DNA from: Hyphomonas neptunium ATCC 15444
GTDB lineage: Bacteria > Pseudomonadota > Alphaproteobacteria > Caulobacterales > Hyphomonadaceae
DNA: 64,000 nucleotides
NCBI RefSeq assembly: GCF_000013025.1
Contig: NC_008358.1
Span: 2,728,001-2,792,000 of the forward strand
Reading direction: 5' to 3'
Shown here: positions 1 through 9,396 of the stretch, piece after piece
Layout of the letters: the number at the start of each line of letters is the position of its first letter
Numbering within the stretch: position 1 is the stretch's first letter
The notes under the pieces: generated by a model
Told to the model about the DNA's origin: nothing
Database searches by the model: none
Seen by the model: only the letters and a program-made list of their open reading frames with translations
Translations under genes and position numbers: made by a program

Positions 1-62
1 TTTCGGCCGACCGCAAACAGCCATGGACTCACTGAGGCCTGCCGCGTAATCCCACCGGTCAC

Positions 63-139
63 GGCCCCGTAGCTCAGCTGGATAGAGCACTCGCCTTCTA
101 AGCGAATGGTCGCAGGTTCAAGTCCTGCCGGGGTCACCA
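63..139 (+). tRNA. tRNA-Arg (anticodon UCU)
   Basis: A complete cloverleaf with an encoded CCA end. The acceptor strand GGCCCCG pairs with CGGGGTC (one G-U), the D-stem GCTC/GAGC is intact, and the T-arm is GCAGG/CCTGC. The anticodon loop CTTCTAA places TCT at 97-99. The outermost anticodon-stem pair is a C-A mismatch. An IS110-family gene follows about 270 bp downstream. Confidence 0.95.
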
Positions 140-211
140 TCCGCTTTGCTCAATCCCCACCGCTCCACCGCGCGGCCCTAACCCCTCTCTCTCAAACAAA
201 AGAGCGCGTAA

Positions 212-1345
<1,134 letters not shown>

Positions 1346-1360
1346 AAGCGAACACAGTCG

Positions 1361-1605
1361 CTCTCCCTCTGGGAGAGGCTGCGAAGGATCAGCGTTTGCA
1401 CTGCAAACGCCCGGAGCAGGCCATCGCGCAGCGATGGGAGGTGAGGGCTGCGGCAGCGAGGATAAGGCCCGCCCTATCCAACACCCGCCCATCCCTCCCC
1501 CCGTCATCCCGGAATTTGCGGAGCAAATGTCCGGGACCCAGAAAGCCCAGCAATACCAAGTCCTCCCTGGGTCCCGGTCTTCGCCTATGGCGAAACCGGG
1601 AGGAC
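1361..1605. repeat. mosaic of short palindromes downstream of the IS110 gene
   Basis: Five perfect or near-perfect hairpins follow one another: CTCTCCC/GGGAGAG (1361-1377), GCGTTTGC/GCAAACGC (1392-1410), CATCGC/GCGATG (1422-1436), TCCCGGA plus ATTTGC paired with their complements (1507-1536), and a nested hairpin with GTCCTCC/GGAGGAC outer arms (1560-1605). They resemble the dispersed palindromic intergenic repeats common in alphaproteobacterial chromosomes. No credible reading frame covers them. They could also include the right end of the IS110 element. Confidence 0.6.
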
Positions 1606-1669
1606 GCGCGATGAGTTTTCGCAAAGAACTTATCCGCCCCAGTCCCCCTACCGGCATACTCCCCCACAT

Positions 1670-2015
1670 CCTCCTCACAGGAGCCGCGCCGGTACCGTTC
1701 GGTTTGTGAGGAGGTCGCCCCGGAGGATGGGACGTTGTGGACGTTACGGCCCACCGCATCTCTAGGGACGTTGATCCAGGCAAGCCGGACCAAAAAGCCG
1801 GTAGAGAATCCCCACTGGCCCGCCTTGGTGTTTATCCAAGGTCACGAGAGTTGATGGTAAGTGGTCAAGGCCTGGCAGCGCCGAAGTCATCCCGAATCCT
1901 ACTGCCCGAAACTCCGGCGGCAGTGCGCGGCGGGCGAAAGCGCCCAAACCGCAACACAACAAAGTTTTCCGGGCGCTGCGGCGCCCGCCGCGCACAGGCT
2001 CCAACTGAGGGAGCC
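1670..2015. other. structured gene-free region upstream of nadE
   Basis: The stretch has no supportable ORF but dense secondary structure. Arms CCTCCTCACA (1670-1679) and TGTGAGGAGG (1705-1714) pair perfectly. CCTTGG/CCAAGG forms a hairpin at 1823-1841. A 14-bp perfect arm pair at 1923-1936 and 1982-1995 encloses a second 7-bp stem (1939-1945 with 1971-1977) and a 25-nt loop. GGCTCC/GGAGCC follows at 1997-2015. This could be one or more noncoding RNAs, a repeat unit, or the end of the insertion. I do not recognise a known RNA family. Confidence 0.4.
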
Positions 2016-2113
2016 ACCCGAACACCCCGCAAACCCGGATGGCCCCGCCAGTCCGGCTAAAGGCGTATGGAGAGGGCCCATCCCCTGATGACATCGCCCG
2101 CGCATCATCCTAA

Positions 2114-3781
2114 ATGCTCATCATGAGCAATAATCTTCGCATTCTGGCGGCCCAGCTGAACCCCGTTGTGGGCGACATCAAAGGCAATCTGGCGCTTGCG
2201 CGGGAGGCCTATGGCGAGGCCCGCGCCAAGGGTGCCCATCTTCTCGTGCTGAGCGAGCATTTCCTGCTGGGCTACCCGGCCGAGGACCTCGTGCTGAAAC
2301 CGTCGGCGGTCGAGCAGTCGATGGACGCCGTGCGCGCGCTGGCACAGGAAACAAAGGATGGCCCGGCCATTCTCATCGGTACACCCTGGTCTGAAGAGGG
2401 CCGGCTCTACAACTCCGCCTGCTTCCTCGGCGGCGGCCTGATCAAGGCGCGCTACGACAAACGCGAACTGCCCAATTACGGCGTGTTCGACGAGAAGCGC
2501 CACTACACGCCCGGCGAAGGCCCGCCTCTGGTGGTGGAGCTGCACGGCGTGCGCGTCGGCGTGGCAATCTGTGAGGACATCTGGCTGGAGCGCGTGCCCC
2601 GCGCCACCCATGCAGCCGGCGCCGAGCTGCTGATCGTGCCCAACGCCTCGCCCTGGCGCCGTGCCATCCAGGCCGAACGCGCCAACGCCTTCGACCGCTG
2701 GGCCGACCTGAAACTGCCCTACCTGTTCGTCAACCAGATGGGCGGGCAGGACGAGCTCGTTTTCGATGGCGCCTCCTTTGCCACCAACGGAACGCATGGC
2801 GAGCGCTGCGGCCTCGTCGGCCAGTTCGAGACCGGCACAGCGCTCGTCGAATTTGATCCGTCCACGAAGCAATTCTCCGGTCTCGGCCAGAGCTGCGCGG
2901 CAGACCTTGAAGGCTGGCCCGCCGAATATCGCGCCGCCATGCAGGGGCTGGGCGATTATGTGCGCAAGAACCGCTTCCCCGGCGTCGTGCTTGGCATGTC
3001 GGGCGGCATCGACAGCGCCATCACCGCCGCCATCGCCGCCGATGCTCTGGGCCCGGACAAGGTCTGGTGCGTGATGATGCCATCGAAATATACCAGCAAT
3101 GACAGCCTCGAAGACGCCAAAGCCTGCGCGCAGGCGCTCGGCTGCCGCTATGACACGATCAATATCCATCCGGGCGTCGAGGCGCTGGACACGATGCTGG
3201 GCGACGTCTTTGCGGGCAAGAAGGCAGACATCACCGAAGAGAACATCCAGTCCCGCCTGCGCGCGGTCACCCTGATGGCGCTGTCCAACAAGTTCGGCCA
3301 GATGGTCGTCACCACCGGCAACAAGAGCGAGATGGCCGTTGGCTACGCCACGCTCTATGGCGACATGTGCGGAGGCTACAACGCGCTGAAGGATTTCTAC
3401 AAGACCGAAGTGTTCGAGCTGTCGAAATGGCGCAATGCGGTGCACCCCAAAGACGCGCTCGCGCCCGCCGGTGAAGTGATCCCGGAACGGATCATCACCA
3501 AACCGCCCTCGGCCGAACTGCGCGAAGACCAGAAGGACGAGGATTCCCTGCCGCCCTATGAAGTGCTGGACGACATCCTGCGCGGGCTGGTGGACCTGGA
3601 AGAAGACGTGGACGACATTCTCGCGCGCGGCCATGACGCGGCCACCGTGCGGCGGATTGAACATCTCGTCTACATCGCCGAATACAAGCGCCGCCAAGCT
3701 CCGCCGGGCGTGAAAGTCGGCGGCAAGAATTTCGGCCGCGACCGGCGCTATCCGATCACCAACCGCTTCCGGGACGATTGA
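2114..3781 (+). CDS. nadE: glutamine-dependent NAD+ synthetase
   Basis: Catalyses the last step of NAD synthesis, amidating deamido-NAD with ammonia released from glutamine. The 555 residues match the fused glutaminase-synthetase form. The N-terminal nitrilase-type glutaminase (about 5-265) shows the triad Glu48, Lys116 (in DKRELPNYGVFDE) and Cys153 (in AICEDIW). The C-terminal synthetase (about 275-555) carries the ATP pyrophosphatase P-loop SGGIDSA near residue 296 and TTGNKSEMAVGY further on. An alternative start at 2123 (MSNNLRILAAQ) is equally plausible, since neither ATG has a strong ribosome binding site. The cytoplasmic enzyme is transcribed alone, with a convergent gene 4 bp downstream. 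Confidence 0.96.
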   Translation: MLIMSNNLRILAAQLNPVVGDIKGNLALAREAYGEARAKGAHLLVLSEHFLLGYPAEDLVLKPSAVEQSMDAVRALAQETKDGPAILIGTPWSEEGRLYNSACFLGGGLIKARYDKRELPNYGVFDEKRHYTPGEGPPLVVELHGVRVGVAICEDIWLERVPRATHAAGAELLIVPNASPWRRAIQAERANAFDRWADLKLPYLFVNQMGGQDELVFDGASFATNGTHGERCGLVGQFETGTALVEFDPSTKQFSGLGQSCAADLEGWPAEYRAAMQGLGDYVRKNRFPGVVLGMSGGIDSAITAAIAADALGPDKVWCVMMPSKYTSNDSLEDAKACAQALGCRYDTINIHPGVEALDTMLGDVFAGKKADITEENIQSRLRAVTLMALSNKFGQMVVTTGNKSEMAVGYATLYGDMCGGYNALKDFYKTEVFELSKWRNAVHPKDALAPAGEVIPERIITKPPSAELREDQKDEDSLPPYEVLDDILRGLVDLEEDVDDILARGHDAATVRRIEHLVYIAEYKRRQAPPGVKVGGKNFGRDRRYPITNRFRDD

Positions 3782-3785
3782 GGCG

Positions 3786-4610
3786 TTATTCTACCGTTGG
3801 CGGCTCGATGGTCGACGCGGTCGGGTCCAGCCCGAAAGAATCGATCGCCATCATTTCGCGCACCGTCTCGACCTCTTCGGGCAGAATATCATGCGCGTCG
3901 CCATAGCCTGTGATCGGCGAGGGATAGACGCCCGCTTCCTGCACGACTTCATCAAACAGGAGCCAGGCCTGCTTGCCGCCGAGACAGTTCACGCGGACCC
4001 ACAGATCCTCTTCATTCTCCAGCGCGCCGATGTCGGTAATCTCGCGCAGCTCGCCTTCGTTGATGTCAAACTCGCGGCCATTGAAGCTCATCACCGTGAA
4101 GCCTTCGCCGATATAGCGCAGATAGGTCAGCTGTTCGCCGGCCTTCAGAGGCAGCTTCTCGATGCCGGCCTCGCCCACAAACTCCACCTCGGTGTCCTCC
4201 AGAACGGTGACCGGAAGCTTCTTGGTGGCAACGAAATAATCGAGATCGTCGGCCTCGTTGCGAATGTTATTCCACAGCTGGTAATTGGCGTATTGCGGCA
4301 GGTGACAGGTGATGTCCTGCGGGTCGGTCGGGTTGGGCCGGGCCCGTGCTGGCACGCGCACATCTGCGTCCAGCACGGCAAAGCCGGGGGGATATTCGCC
4401 GGGCCAGCCGGGGCTGAGGAACCAGTTATCGTCATAGCCTGAGAGGGCCGCGTAATCTGTGGGGGGCGCTTCTGCGACCACGTCGCCCGCAGCGCCAGCA
4501 GCCGCCGTTTCGGCGCCAGGCACGCCCTCGGCGCCCGATTGATCAGGGGCCCCGCCCTGACCACAGGCCGCTACAAAAAGAGCCGCCGAGAGAATCCAGC
4601 CGAATCGCAT
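3786..4610 (-). CDS. hypothetical lipoprotein
   Basis: A 274-residue protein with a lipoprotein signal, MRFGWILSAALFVAACGQ, whose lipobox Cys lies at residue 17. A Gly/Ala-rich linker follows, then a roughly 200-residue acidic domain that I do not recognise. The ATG at 4610 is preceded by GGAGCAGGAA and begins exactly at the signal peptide; the longer upstream frame has no such support. The mature part has two Cys residues (DITCHLP and VNCLGG) that could form a disulphide. The gene is convergent with nadE and divergent from gltX. Function unknown. Confidence 0.8.
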   Translation of the reverse strand: MRFGWILSAALFVAACGQGGAPDQSGAEGVPGAETAAAGAAGDVVAEAPPTDYAALSGYDDNWFLSPGWPGEYPPGFAVLDADVRVPARARPNPTDPQDITCHLPQYANYQLWNNIRNEADDLDYFVATKKLPVTVLEDTEVEFVGEAGIEKLPLKAGEQLTYLRYIGEGFTVMSFNGREFDINEGELREITDIGALENEEDLWVRVNCLGGKQAWLLFDEVVQEAGVYPSPITGYGDAHDILPEEVETVREMMAIDSFGLDPTASTIEPPTVE

Positions 4611-4740
4611 TTCCTGCTCCCAAACCTTCCGATAGAAATGGAGGTGAACCACAACAATAGCAAGAATATGACCGTGACGCTTGGCTTTTGCCGCGATTTG
4701 ATGTCTCAAGCCGCTTCCCGGAACGAGAAAGCCGCCGACC

Positions 4741-6078
4741 ATGACCCATCCTGTTGTTCGCTTTGCGCCCTCGCCCACTGGCCGGCTTCATGTCGGCAAT
4801 GTGCGTACCGCCCTGATTAACTGGATGTTTTCACGCGGGCAGCAGGGTAAATTCATACTGCGCATCGATGACACGGACCTTGAACGCTCCACCGCCGAGC
4901 ATGAGGAGGCCCTGAAAGTCGACCTCACCTGGCTCGGATTGACCTGGGATGACAGCTTCAGCCAGTCGCACCGTTTCGCAAACTATGACGCCGCGGCCGA
5001 CAAGCTGCGCGCCCTGCACCTGCTCTACCCCTGCTACGAGACGGCCGAGGAACTCGACGTCAAACGCAAGATCGCCCAGACGCGCGGCCGCCCCCCGGTG
5101 TATGACCGCGCCGCTCTCAGCCTTACGGCGCAGGACCGCGCTGATCTTGAAGCCAAAGGGCGCAAGCCTCACTGGCGCTTCAAATTGTCAGGCGAGCGGG
5201 TCGAATGGAACGATCTTGTGCGCGGGCCCCAGAGCATCGACACGGCATCGGTCTCAGACCCGATCCTCATCCGCGAAGATGGCAGCTATCTCTATACGCT
5301 CCCCTCGGTCGTCGATGACATAGAGGCGGGCATCACGCATGTCGTGCGCGGCGAAGACCATGTGACGAACTCCGGCGCGCAGATCGAGATCTTCATGGCG
5401 CTCGGTGGCAAGGCGCCAGAGATGGCGCACACGCCGTTGCTGATCGGCGCGGATGGCGCAGCGCTCTCCAAGCGCATCGGGTCGCTCTCGATGGGCGAGC
5501 TGCGCGCACGCGGTTATGAGCCGATGGCCATCTGCAGCCATCTCGCCAAGCTCGGCACGTCCGACAATATCGAGGCGCGCGCCACGCTGGAGCAGCTGTG
5601 CGAAGAGTTTTCCTTCTCCAAAATTGGCCGCGCGCCCGCCCGCTTTGATGACAATGACCTCAACGCCCTCAATGCCGCGCTGGTACATGCCATGCCGTTT
5701 GAGGCTGTCCGTGAACGGCTGATCACGCTGGATGCGCGCGCAGCCTCCGAGCCGTTCTGGCTGGCCGTGCGCGAGAACTGCACCTTCGTGGCCGATGCGA
5801 TCTCCTGGGTGGATATGGTCTATGGATCACCCGCCCCCTTAGTCGCCGAGGAAGACCGTGAGTTCATCTCGGGCGCGGCTATGTACCTTCCGGAAGGCGA
5901 ACTGACCACCGAGAGCTGGAGCGCGTGGACCAATGCCCTGAAAGCCGCCACGGGCCGCAAGGGCCGGGGCCTGTTCATGCCCCTGCGCAAGGCCCTCACC
6001 GGCGCCGAGCACGGCCCGGAAATGAGCGCCGTGCTGCCCCTCATCGGCCGCGAGAAAGTGCTGCAGCGTCTCAGCTGA
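4741..6078 (+). CDS. gltX: glutamyl-tRNA synthetase
   Basis: Class I aminoacyl-tRNA synthetase that charges tRNA-Glu. The 445-residue protein starts with VRFAPSPTGRLHVGN, where HVGN is the HIGH motif, and carries the second signature as ALSKRIGS around residues 240-250. The alpha-helical anticodon-binding region fills the C-terminal third. Many alphaproteobacteria have two GltX paralogues, one of which can glutamylate tRNA-Gln for later amidation; which paralogue this is cannot be told here. It stands alone, with a convergent exported hydrolase gene 4 bp downstream. Confidence 0.95.
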   Translation: MTHPVVRFAPSPTGRLHVGNVRTALINWMFSRGQQGKFILRIDDTDLERSTAEHEEALKVDLTWLGLTWDDSFSQSHRFANYDAAADKLRALHLLYPCYETAEELDVKRKIAQTRGRPPVYDRAALSLTAQDRADLEAKGRKPHWRFKLSGERVEWNDLVRGPQSIDTASVSDPILIREDGSYLYTLPSVVDDIEAGITHVVRGEDHVTNSGAQIEIFMALGGKAPEMAHTPLLIGADGAALSKRIGSLSMGELRARGYEPMAICSHLAKLGTSDNIEARATLEQLCEEFSFSKIGRAPARFDDNDLNALNAALVHAMPFEAVRERLITLDARAASEPFWLAVRENCTFVADAISWVDMVYGSPAPLVAEEDREFISGAAMYLPEGELTTESWSAWTNALKAATGRKGRGLFMPLRKALTGAEHGPEMSAVLPLIGREKVLQRLS

Positions 6079-6082
6079 CCGC

Positions 6083-7192
6083 TCAATCGCAGCTGGAGTC
6101 CGTCTCGCAGGAAACGCTGGAGCCAGCGCGCCCCTCTGCCAGATCACGCACCCAGTCTGAGAGCCGCACGCCGGCTGTCTGCTCTGTGTAGAAGTGATCA
6201 AAGCGAAGCGCGGTGTGCCCGTCTCCCGGTGCCGAGAAGGTCCGGATGCCGGGAATGTCCCTCGCCAGATCCGCATTGTTTGCCGCCAGCAATTCGCGCA
6301 CCGGCTTGCCTGTGCCCAGAAGGCCGAGGAAGTCCTGCTGCACCTGATCGTCCACATTATCAAATCGCGCCATCTGCATCTCGGGATGGCGCGCCGCCGT
6401 TACCCGGAAGAAATCTTCGGTACTGGCCGCCGCGCGATCAAGGGCAGAGAATTCCGGCCAATCGGGCGTTCCCTCAAAAGCGCCCCAGGTTTCCAGCACC
6501 TCAGCGATCCCGGCCGCGCGATAGCCGCCTGAACCATCCGCCAACTGCACAATTTCCGCTTCAGGATACTGGTCTGCCACAAGCCCGGCATAATAGGGAG
6601 AACCAATGCCCCCGGCACTGCCACCGGTTACAAAAACGCGCTGAGCCGCGGGCCGGTTTGCGTATAGCCAGTCCAAAGCCGCCTGAACGTTGGCCTTGCC
6701 CCGGTGATGGATCGTCACCGCCTCTCCGGCCGAGGTCTGGTAGACCACATCTTTCGATCCGAGATGCGAGTCGCCAGTGCAATAGGGTACGAATAACTGT
6801 GTCCAACCGGCGAAGGGGTTGGCGGCGTTGGCACTGTCAAACACGCCCTCCAAAAGCTCTGGATCATTCGACGCCATATCAGCAAAGGGCGTGTAGGGTG
6901 TCGGCTCGGTGGCCACATCGCAATGATCGCCGCTCCAGCAGGCGCCGCCGCCATTCAGGAAAAGCATCACACGGGACATATCCCCTCCCCGCACATGGAA
7001 CCGGAACGGCGTACCCGTGGCGCAAAGCGTGTCGCCGCCCGGCTCGATCATGGCCCATTCGGTAGCCGGGATTGCCGGGGCAGTATCTGGCTGCGCGGAG
7101 ATCGCTTCCTGCGAAAGCCCAGGCCCCGCGCAACTGGCAACAAGCGCAAGCAAAACCGGCGCTGCGGCCAACGCAAAATTTCGTACAGACAT
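6083..7192 (-). CDS. pectinacetylesterase-family exported serine hydrolase
   Basis: A 369-residue predicted lipoprotein (signal segment ending LLALVASCAG). The body matches the pectinacetylesterase/notum-like alpha/beta hydrolase family: MLFLNGGGACWSGDHCD corresponds to the family's GGGWC block, and GGSAGGIG carries the nucleophile serine. A conserved HTALRFDHF segment near the end probably supplies the histidine. Several Cys residues could form disulphides, as is usual in the family. The start at 7192 follows GGGGAGGAAACAG, a strong ribosome binding site. Bacterial members are poorly characterised, so the substrate is unknown; deacetylation of a polysaccharide is a family-level guess. Confidence 0.82.
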   Translation of the reverse strand: MSVRNFALAAAPVLLALVASCAGPGLSQEAISAQPDTAPAIPATEWAMIEPGGDTLCATGTPFRFHVRGGDMSRVMLFLNGGGACWSGDHCDVATEPTPYTPFADMASNDPELLEGVFDSANAANPFAGWTQLFVPYCTGDSHLGSKDVVYQTSAGEAVTIHHRGKANVQAALDWLYANRPAAQRVFVTGGSAGGIGSPYYAGLVADQYPEAEIVQLADGSGGYRAAGIAEVLETWGAFEGTPDWPEFSALDRAAASTEDFFRVTAARHPEMQMARFDNVDDQVQQDFLGLLGTGKPVRELLAANNADLARDIPGIRTFSAPGDGHTALRFDHFYTEQTAGVRLSDWVRDLAEGRAGSSVSCETDSSCD

Positions 7193-7279
7193 CTGTTTCC
7201 TCCCCATGGCTCTGCGGCCATCGGGAGGAAGCTTAGGCGGGCACAGGAAGACTGGCAATCGCGATGGTCGCGCCCGCCG

Positions 7280-7777
7280 TCAGCGCGTCACCACATCCCT
7301 CTGCATCGGCGCCAACGCAGCAAGCAGTTTATTCTGCGCACGGAAAGGCACGCTTTCGGCATTCATGGCGTGTTGCAGATTCTCAACCAGCGCATTGAAT
7401 TCGCGGTTGGTGATGCCGTGGTCCTTGTGGGAAGACGCCATGTCCATGCCGGTATAATCGCACGGACCGGCAAGGATAAAGCAGAACTGCTCCTTCAGTG
7501 TCCGACGCAGGCGCACCAGGTCGCTGGCCGCGAAGATGTCGGCGATGCGCGGATCATTGAGGCTGCGCTCCACCAGATCGTCGACAATGCGGCTGACACC
7601 TGCTTCGCCGCCGAACACTTCATAGAGGTCTTCATCCGGCAGCGGCGCCGCGCCGGCGTTCTCATTGCTTATCACATAGGGATCGACCGGCAGCTCGCCT
7701 GGCGGAACATCCGCCTCCTGAGAGAACGCCGGAGCCGACAGGCAAAATGCTGCGGCGAGCAGGATACGCAGTTTCAT
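7280..7777 (-). CDS. exported group I truncated haemoglobin
   Basis: A 165-residue protein with a cleavable signal peptide (MKLRILLAAAFCLSAPAFSQ), a short acidic linker and a truncated-globin fold from about residue 50. LYEVFGGEAGVSRIVDDLV matches the globin N-terminus, and MDMASSHKDHGI supplies the proximal (F8) histidine, probably His117. Group I truncated haemoglobins bind O2 or NO and are normally cytoplasmic, so the signal peptide is unusual and suggests a periplasmic gas-binding or NO-scavenging role. The gene starts only 3 bp after the DUF3034 gene ends, implying one transcript. Confidence 0.87.
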   Translation of the reverse strand: MKLRILLAAAFCLSAPAFSQEADVPPGELPVDPYVISNENAGAAPLPDEDLYEVFGGEAGVSRIVDDLVERSLNDPRIADIFAASDLVRLRRTLKEQFCFILAGPCDYTGMDMASSHKDHGITNREFNALVENLQHAMNAESVPFRAQNKLLAALAPMQRDVVTR

Positions 7778-7780
7778 GTG

Positions 7781-8656
7781 TCAGAATCCGATCTGTGCGC
7801 TGAGATAGAGCCCGCGCTGATTTTCAAAGGTCGCAATCGAGCCGAGGTCAACATAGCCTGCGGTGAGCGTCAGGTTCTTGTTCAGGGCATAAGCGCCGAA
7901 GACGTCAAAATAATCGTCCTCCTGCGCAAAGGCGAGATTGTCTGGCTTGAAGCGGTATTCCCCGCCCACAATCAACTTGCGGCTCAGCATATAGCCAAGC
8001 GAGACTTCCGGCTGGAGCTCCATTTCGGTATCGCCCATAAAGCCAAGGAGGCCGGTCTGATTGGCACTGGTGTAGCGCAGAGTCGCATTCGCCAGGATGC
8101 TCTCGGAAAGGAATAGCTTGGTCGCGGACGCATAGACATCAATACCCTCATCCTCCTGCGCGCCCAAGGCCTTCACAAGGTCGCCCCGATCAGAGGTCTT
8201 GTACTGCAGGCCAACCGCAATCTGTGGCAGCCAGGTGTCCTGTCCGTATACCGCGTCGCCCGCAATCCGCAGCTTGGCGCCCCATATGTCCTGGCCGATC
8301 TCATAACCTTCCCCCAGCCCCAGCGCCGCGCCGGCCTCGCGCGTATCCAGTGTCATCTGCGACCAGGAAAGTTCCAGACGGTCGTAGAGGCCGACCGCCG
8401 CGCCAAAGCTCTCGACATCAAAATCGGCGACCGCCGCATAGCTGTAATGGGCGCTCGTTCCGACACCGCGATCTGTTCCGTTGCCGGTAATCAGTGCCCA
8501 GGGCGTTAACCCACCGCCGCCTGATCCTTCAACGTTAGATATTCCGCGTGTTAACAAAAGTTTTCCGCCCGGCTCAAGCGTCTGCGATGCTGCAACTGGT
8601 GCAACGACTACAGTCATGCCCACAGCCGCACAAAGGATAGATGGCGCCCATTTCAT
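7781..8656 (-). CDS. DUF3034 outer-membrane family protein
   Basis: A 291-residue protein with signal peptide MKWAPSILCAAVGMTVVVAPVAAS. The mature part has the alternating beta-strand pattern of an outer-membrane barrel and ends in an aromatic residue (LYLSAQIGF), typical of Bam-recognised strands. Blocks such as LTRGISNVEGSGGGGLTPWA match DUF3034. The family often occurs near cupredoxin and EAL genes, as here, but has no established function. It is first in a two-gene unit with the truncated haemoglobin and divergent from the cupredoxin-EAL pair, separated by 137 bp of AT-rich DNA. Confidence 0.82.
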   Translation of the reverse strand: MKWAPSILCAAVGMTVVVAPVAASQTLEPGGKLLLTRGISNVEGSGGGGLTPWALITGNGTDRGVGTSAHYSYAAVADFDVESFGAAVGLYDRLELSWSQMTLDTREAGAALGLGEGYEIGQDIWGAKLRIAGDAVYGQDTWLPQIAVGLQYKTSDRGDLVKALGAQEDEGIDVYASATKLFLSESILANATLRYTSANQTGLLGFMGDTEMELQPEVSLGYMLSRKLIVGGEYRFKPDNLAFAQEDDYFDVFGAYALNKNLTLTAGYVDLGSIATFENQRGLYLSAQIGF

Positions 8657-8793
8657 TTACGTGTCAGCTCCCCGATAAACCTTCGAGTGTTTTTAAGTTT
8701 GTCGCCAAAAAATCACTATAAGCCCATGATGATATTATTATTTTTCCAAGTGATTAATGTGAGCGAAACCATGTTGTGTTTTTAATCGCGCGC

Positions 8794-9396
8794 ATGAAAA
8801 CGCTTCTCTTTCCGCTGATCTTCGCTCTTTGTTTCCTGATGCTGCCAGCCGGTATGGCCCAGGCGGGGACTGTAACATTCAAGATTGTTGATGCGTCCGG
8901 CCATCCGGTTGAAAACGCAGTGGTCATGTCGGCGCCAGGCGCGAAGCCTTCCGTATCCGGCACGTATGAGATGCGCCAGGAGGATCTCACTTTCGATCCT
9001 TACGTTCTGGTTGTGCCGGCCGGGGCGGACGTCGTGTTCCCCAATCTCGACCGCGTCCGTCACCATGTGTATTCCTTCTCAAAGGGCAATCGCTTCGAAC
9101 TGAAACTTTACGGCAAGGAAGACGCCCGCTCCGTCACCTTCGAAACGCCCGGCATCGCGGCCATCGGCTGCAACATCCATGATGAAATGGTAGCGTATAT
9201 CCGCGTGGTGGACAGCGCCGCCTATGGCAAGACGAACGCGAAAGGCGAAGTGACGCTGAATATACCCGCCGCCGGAAAAGTCACGGTCTGGCATCCCGAT
9301 GCGATGGGCCGCGAGACCAGCGTAGACGCCCCCGCAGCAGCAGCTGCGCCCATTGCCGTGACCCTGAAGATGAAACCGAAAGCTCATGCCCATTAG
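8794..9396 (+). CDS. exported cupredoxin-like (methylamine utilisation-type) protein
   Basis: A 200-residue protein with signal peptide MKTLLFPLIFALCFLMLPAGMAQA. The domain is plastocyanin-like: RVRHHVYSFS supplies a histidine (90 or 91), and GCNIHDEM supplies Cys126, His129 and Met132, a full type 1 copper set. A His/Ala-rich tail ends in HAH. The ATG at 8794 begins the signal peptide; a GTG 18 nt upstream is less likely. Such proteins are often labelled methylamine utilisation proteins although no methylamine genes are nearby. The coding region overlaps the EAL gene by 11 bp, so the two are probably translationally coupled and work together. Confidence 0.86.
   Translation: MKTLLFPLIFALCFLMLPAGMAQAGTVTFKIVDASGHPVENAVVMSAPGAKPSVSGTYEMRQEDLTFDPYVLVVPAGADVVFPNLDRVRHHVYSFSKGNRFELKLYGKEDARSVTFETPGIAAIGCNIHDEMVAYIRVVDSAAYGKTNAKGEVTLNIPAAGKVTVWHPDAMGRETSVDAPAAAAAPIAVTLKMKPKAHAH

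Noticed and set aside
1361-1605. Closely spaced palindromes considered as a CRISPR-like array
   Set aside because: The hairpins differ from one another, there are no regular spacers, and no cas genes are present.
1730-1770. GGACGTT occurring three times, suggestive of another phased array
   Set aside because: Steps are 9 and 27 bp and the pentamer differs (GGACG instead of GGACA), so it does not belong to the TGTCC series.
2105-3697. A 530-codon minus-strand frame opposite nadE
   Set aside because: Antisense to a textbook NAD synthetase with an intact active site; its own translation has no recognisable motif.
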